From positions 3,336,649 through 3,400,648 of the forward strand of contig NZ_KI912613.1 in NCBI RefSeq assembly GCF_000519325.1: a stretch of 64,000 bases of DNA. Reading direction: 5' to 3'. The notes under the pieces are model-generated. The model saw nothing but the letters and a program-made list of their open reading frames with translations, ran no database searches and was not told where the DNA came from. Source of the stretch: Patulibacter minatonensis DSM 18081 (lineage in GTDB: Bacteria > Actinomycetota > Thermoleophilia > Solirubrobacterales > Solirubrobacteraceae). A program made the position numbers and the translations under genes. How positions within the stretch are numbered: position 1 is the first letter of the stretch; each line of letters starts with the position of its first letter. Below are positions 60,493-64,000 of the stretch, one piece after another.

Positions 60493-62781
60493 GTGGACGT
60501 CCTGGGCCGCGGCCTCCTGGTCCTCGCCCTCGCGATCGCCCTCTACGGCGCGGTCGCGAGCCTGGTCGGCGCCCGTCGCCTGCAGGTCGCGGCGGCGGCA
60601 CCGGACGCCGCACCGACGCCGGAGCAGGCGGCCGGCGGCGTCCTCGCCGCCCACGGCTCCGCGTTCGTCCGCTCGGGCCGCCGGGCGATCTACCTCCTGG
60701 CGATCCTCACGACGGCGGTCTTCGTCCTCGTCGAGATCGCGTTCATCTCCACGGACCTGAAGTTCGACGTCGTCGCGAGCCACTCGTCGGCGACCACCCC
60801 GCTGGGCTACCGGATCGCCGCGCCGTGGAGCTCCCAGGAGGGTTCGCTGCTGCTCTGGGTCTGGCTGCTCTCGCTCTGGAGCTCGCTCGTCGTGTGGCGC
60901 GCCGGCCGGCGGATGGCCGACGTCGTGCCGTGGGCGCAGGCCGTGCTGCTCGGCCTGGCGGCGTTCTTCCTCTTCCTGCTCGTCTTCTACAGCTCGCCGT
61001 TCCGGCTGAGCTCGCCGGTGCCGTTCGAGGGCGAGGGCCTGAACCCGCTCCTGCAGTACCCGAGCATGATGATCCACCCGCCGATGCTCTACAGCGGCTA
61101 CACGCTGTTCGCGATCCCGTTCGCGTTCGGCGTCGGCGCGCTCGCGGCGGGGCACGTCGGGTCCGACTGGATCCGCCACACGCGGCGGTACGCGCTGGGC
61201 GCCTGGCTGCTCCTGGGCATCGGCATCGTCCTCGGCTCCCGCTGGTCCTACGCCGAGCTGGGCTGGGGCGGCTACTGGGGGTGGGACGCCGTCGAGAACG
61301 CGTCCCTGATGCCGTGGATCATCGGCACCGCGTTCATCCACTCCGTGATGATCCAGGAGAAGCGGGGGATGCTCCGCACCTGGAACGTCTCCCTGATCCT
61401 CCTGACCGGGATCCTCTGCATCCTCGGCACGTTCATCGTGCGCTCGGGGATCATCTCGTCGATCCACGCGTTCGGCAGCTCGACCGTGGGCTGGCAGTTC
61501 CTGACGCTCCTGGCGATCATGACCTTCGGCTCGATCGCGCTGGTCACCTGGCGCCGGCCGCTCCTGCGCTCCGAGCACCGGATCGACTCGCTGCTCTCGC
61601 GCGAGGCGATCTTCCTCGCCGGCAACGTCGTGCTCGTCCTCCTGGTCCTCGTGATCCTCTGGGGCACGTTCTTCCCGCTCCTGACCGACGTCCTGACCGG
61701 CGAGCAGCGTCCGTGGGCCTCGTCGACGTGGGGCTGGTGGGTCGGGCCGCTCGCGCTCACCCTCGTCGGCCTGATGGGGCTCGGGCCGCTCGCCGCCTGG
61801 CGGAAGACGACCGCGAAGCACGCGTGGCGCCAGGTGCGGGCGCCGCTGGCGGTCGGCCTCGTCGTGCTCGCCGCCGGCGCGGTGATCGGCGGGAGCGTCC
61901 GCATCGACGTGTGGCTCGCGCTGCTCTTCGGCGGCTTCGTCCTCGGCGCGGTCGGGCAGGAGCTCCTCCGCGGCACGCGGGCCCGGCGGATCTCGACCGG
62001 CGAGGCCCTCCCGATCGCCCTGCCGCGGCTCGTCGGCCGCAACCGCCGGCGCTACGGCGGCTACCTCGTGCACGCGGGCTTCGCGGTCCTCGTCCTCGCC
62101 GTCGCGGCGTCGTCCGCGTTCAAGGAGACCCACCGGGTCCACGGCAACGTCGGCACGCAGATGCAGGTCGGCGGCTACACGCTGAAGTACGAGGCGGCGA
62201 TCGGGAACTACGAGCTGCAGGACAACCGGATCAAGAAGCTGATCATCGGGGCGAAGGTCGGCGTCTTCCGGGACGGGAAGCGGATCGAGACGATCCGCCC
62301 GACGCGCGAGTTCTTCCCCTCGCTGAACCCGGCGGACGGTCCCGTCGGCCGGTACTTCAACGGTGAGGCCGCGACCGAGGTCGCCCTCGACGCCGGGCTG
62401 ACCCGCGACCTCTGGGTCGCGATGCAGCCCGACGGCGACGCCCTCGTCGACATCTACTCCGCGCTCGACAAGAAGCTCGCGGGCACCGAGGCCCCGTTCC
62501 AGCGCGGCGCGGTCGCCGCCGTCCGCCTCGCGCAGGTCTACGCGCTCCGCCCGGCGCCCGTGACGTTCCAGGTGATCGTCTCGCCGCTGGTGACCTGGAT
62601 CTGGATCGCCGCCGGGATCATGGGCCTCGGCGCGCTCCTGGCGATGTGGCCCGCACCCGACCTGCAGGCCCGGCGGGTCCGCGCGAGGCAGAAGGCGCGG
62701 GTCGCCCGCGACCTCGGGCCCCGGCCCGGCACCGCCGTCGTCAGCGAGGCCCGGTCCGCCGGTCCGCGGGGTCCGTCGTGA
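60493..62781 (+). CDS. ccmF: Heme lyase subunit CcmF
   Basis: A 762-residue polytopic membrane protein of the heme-handling family. The WWD signature is ELGWGGYWGWDAVENASLMPW (~residues 256-276), preceded by PWSSQEGSLLLWVWLLSLWSS and QYPSMMIHPPMLYSGY, with a conserved His in each. It attaches heme from CcmE to apocytochrome c. The start is GTG. The periplasmic C-terminal domain is present, and the stop overlaps the next start (GTGA). Confidence 0.95.
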   Translation: MDVLGRGLLVLALAIALYGAVASLVGARRLQVAAAAPDAAPTPEQAAGGVLAAHGSAFVRSGRRAIYLLAILTTAVFVLVEIAFISTDLKFDVVASHSSATTPLGYRIAAPWSSQEGSLLLWVWLLSLWSSLVVWRAGRRMADVVPWAQAVLLGLAAFFLFLLVFYSSPFRLSSPVPFEGEGLNPLLQYPSMMIHPPMLYSGYTLFAIPFAFGVGALAAGHVGSDWIRHTRRYALGAWLLLGIGIVLGSRWSYAELGWGGYWGWDAVENASLMPWIIGTAFIHSVMIQEKRGMLRTWNVSLILLTGILCILGTFIVRSGIISSIHAFGSSTVGWQFLTLLAIMTFGSIALVTWRRPLLRSEHRIDSLLSREAIFLAGNVVLVLLVLVILWGTFFPLLTDVLTGEQRPWASSTWGWWVGPLALTLVGLMGLGPLAAWRKTTAKHAWRQVRAPLAVGLVVLAAGAVIGGSVRIDVWLALLFGGFVLGAVGQELLRGTRARRISTGEALPIALPRLVGRNRRRYGGYLVHAGFAVLVLAVAASSAFKETHRVHGNVGTQMQVGGYTLKYEAAIGNYELQDNRIKKLIIGAKVGVFRDGKRIETIRPTREFFPSLNPADGPVGRYFNGEAATEVALDAGLTRDLWVAMQPDGDALVDIYSALDKKLAGTEAPFQRGAVAAVRLAQVYALRPAPVTFQVIVSPLVTWIWIAAGIMGLGALLAMWPAPDLQARRVRARQKARVARDLGPRPGTAVVSEARSAGPRGPS

Positions 62782-63197
62782 CGGTCGCCGGGCCCCTGAT
62801 CGTCCTCGTGGCGTTCGCGTTCGCGCTGTTCCTGCTGTCGCAGCCGTTCTGGCCGGGGCAGCTCGAGCGCGCCGACGAGGCCGACGCCCTGCGCCGCGCG
62901 GACCTCGAGGCCGCGAAGATCGCGAAGTACCGCGAGATCCGGGACGCCGCGCTGGACCACTCGACCGGCAAGCTCTCCGACGCGGACTGGAAGCCGATCG
63001 ACGCCCGCCTGCGGACCGAGGCCGTCCAGATCCTCGACGAGCTCGACGGCCTCGCCCACATCCACGGGACGGCGGCGGAGGACCACGAGGACCTGCCGGC
63101 GGCACCGGCGGCCACGGCGGAGGACGAGGAGCCCCCGCCGGCGACCGACGACGGCGCCTCGACCGCGGGCGCGGCGGATCCGCCGTCGGCCCGGTAG
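62778..63197 (+). CDS. CcmI-like N-terminal membrane protein
   Basis: A 139-residue protein with one N-terminal membrane helix (GPLIVLVAFAFALFLLSQPFW) followed by AKYREIRDAALDHSTGKLSDADWKPIDARLRTEAVQILDELD, the helical pair found at the start of CcmI/CycH cytochrome assembly factors. No TPR domain follows; the C-terminus is a low-complexity Ala/Pro/Glu/Asp tail. It overlaps ccmF by 4 nt, so it belongs to the cytochrome c maturation operon. Assignment is by motif and context. Confidence 0.7.
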   Translation: MTVAGPLIVLVAFAFALFLLSQPFWPGQLERADEADALRRADLEAAKIAKYREIRDAALDHSTGKLSDADWKPIDARLRTEAVQILDELDGLAHIHGTAAEDHEDLPAAPAATAEDEEPPPATDDGASTAGAADPPSAR

Positions 63198-63209
63198 GCT
63201 CCCTGCGCG

Positions 63210-63437
63210 ATGGAGGCCGTACTTTCGATCCTGCAGATCTTCGTGTCCGTGATCACGATCGTGTTGATCCTGATGCACTCGGGCAAGGACGCAGGACTCT
63301 CCGGCGCGTTCGGCGTCGGCTCGGGCACCGGCCCTCTGGGCGGCGGCTCGAACACCGAGCGCAACCTGAACCGCTGGACGATCTTCTTCGGGATCGTCTT
63401 CATCGTGAACACGATCGTCCTCGTCCGCATCGCCTGA
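63210..63437 (+). CDS. secG: Preprotein translocase subunit SecG
   Basis: A 75-residue SecG with two membrane helices. The first is ILQIFVSVITIVLILMHSGKDAGLSGAFG, carrying the conserved SGKDAGLSGAFG loop, and the second is WTIFFGIVFIVNTIVLV. It assists SecYE in protein export. The ATG lies 9 nt after TAGGCT, which overlaps the stop of the preceding gene. A strong terminator follows. Confidence 0.93.
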   Translation: MEAVLSILQIFVSVITIVLILMHSGKDAGLSGAFGVGSGTGPLGGGSNTERNLNRWTIFFGIVFIVNTIVLVRIA

Positions 63438-63462
63438 CCGGCGCCCCGCGCCCGCAGGTCCG

Positions 63463-63484
63463 ACGCCGCCCCACCGGGCGGCGT
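63463..63484 (+). terminator. Intrinsic terminator after secG
   Basis: A perfect 9-bp stem (ACGCCGCCC, loop CACC, GGGCGGCGT) followed by TCGTCGTTCC, 26 nt after the secG stop. The convergent gene ends 190 nt further on. Confidence 0.8.
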
Positions 63485-63674
63485 TCGTCGTTCCGGGGCG
63501 AGGTCCGGGCCCGGTCGGCGGGGGCCCCGGCGGCCGGGACGGGCGGTCGGAGCGCGCGTGGCACGTGCGGGTCGCCGGGCGACGAGGCCGTGCCACGCGG
63601 CGCGGGCCCGCCCCGCCTGTGCACCGCGGCGTCCGGCGTCGCAGCACGGCCGCTGTGCCGCCCGACCGCGGCCG

Positions 63675-64000
63675 TCAGTCCGTGACGACGATGCCGCCCG
63701 AGGTCCGGAGCGCGGGGGCGAGGACCGCGTGGCCGAGGCGGGCGCCGTCGAGCGTCGGGCCGCCGACCAGGGTCCGGGCGCGGCTCAGCGCCTCGACGCC
63801 CGCCAGGACGTCCAGTGGCGAGACGAGCAGCGGGATCGAGCCCGCCGCGCCGGTGACCCGTCCGTCCTGGATCCGCGAGGCGCCCTCGGGCGCGACGCCG
63901 TAGGCCAGGCCCAGCTCCGCGTTGATCGGACGCAGGTCCGCGAGCGACGTCACGAGCAGCCCGACCTCGACGCCCGCGACGAGCGCGTCGAGGTCGTCGG
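63675..64000 (-). CDS. TldD/PmbA-like protein, C-terminal part (start outside window)
   Basis: The minus-strand frame is open to the end of the window; a GTG at 63953 is internal to the domain and need not be the start. The ~108 visible residues include GVEVGLLVTSLADLRPINAELGLAYGVAPEG, SRIQDGRVTGAAGSIPLLVSPLDVLAGVEALSRARTLVG and APALRTSGGIVVTD, which resemble the C-terminal domain of TldD/PmbA-type metallopeptidase-related proteins. Its metal motif (HExxxH) would lie upstream, off the window. The family call is tentative. Confidence 0.5.
   Translation of the reverse strand, partial: DDLDALVAGVEVGLLVTSLADLRPINAELGLAYGVAPEGASRIQDGRVTGAAGSIPLLVSPLDVLAGVEALSRARTLVGGPTLDGARLGHAVLAPALRTSGGIVVTD

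Overview
The window is a piece of a very GC-rich bacterial chromosome. Dense genes on both strands, leaderless-looking starts, actinobacterial-type secreted proteins, an OmpR/PhoB-type phosphate regulon and 11-nt PHO-box repeats point to an actinobacterium, most likely of the Thermoleophilia/Solirubrobacterales kind (Patulibacter or Conexibacter-like). The taxonomic placement is inference; no rRNA is present.

Layout. 1-9.1 kb: the end of a PAS protein, a lipoprotein, an ABC-F ATPase, PabB, a hydrolase/TetR divergent pair, and a GlxA-type regulator divergent from an aldehyde dehydrogenase. 9.1-21.9 kb: a phosphate-response region. A GH31 glycosidase and a PHP-glycosyltransferase fusion diverge from paired PHO-like boxes. 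They are followed by a block of three 70-bp tandem hairpin repeats, a DUF47 (PhoU-like) gene, a receiver-less winged-helix regulator, pstS, a single-chain PstC-PstA permease, pstB, phoU and a full response regulator. Four promoters share one geometry: 11-nt repeats of a TTCAC-like core, and a -10 element starting 27 nt after the start of one unit. 22-25.2 kb: an overlapping three-gene Tad-type pseudopilin operon whose last protein fuses a TadG-like anchor to a VanY peptidase and an SLT lytic transglycosylase. 25.3-32.5 kb: uvrC and the glycolytic genes gap-pgk-tpiA-gpmI, with gpmI frameshifted as given. 32.6-42.3 kb: wrbA/marR, tgt, a membrane Ser/Thr kinase overlapping a lipoprotein gene, a phosphoesterase, rlmH, argS and a cytochrome c maturation operon (ccdA, ccmH, a TlpA-like thioredoxin).

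42.4-49.5 kb: a 7.0-kb integrative island in tRNA-Gly(CCC), bounded by perfect 50-bp direct repeats. It carries a Hachiman-type antiphage pair (hamA/hamB), a RelE/ParE-type toxin-antitoxin pair, a second AbrB-like protein, an excisionase-like HTH protein, a tyrosine integrase, and five GGGTACCA sites that look like integrase arm sites. It reads as more AT-rich than its surroundings.

49.5-64 kb: a secreted CHAP protein with seven 42-residue repeats, small secreted and membrane proteins, a divergent LysR/LuxR pair, a secreted lipase-like protein, a second cytochrome c maturation cluster (ccmE with a CxxxF heme motif, ccmF, CcmI-like), secG and a partial TldD/PmbA-like gene. About twenty genes, mostly solitary or first in an operon, have a TAnnnT-like hexamer 6-9 nt before the start codon, so leaderless transcription appears common.
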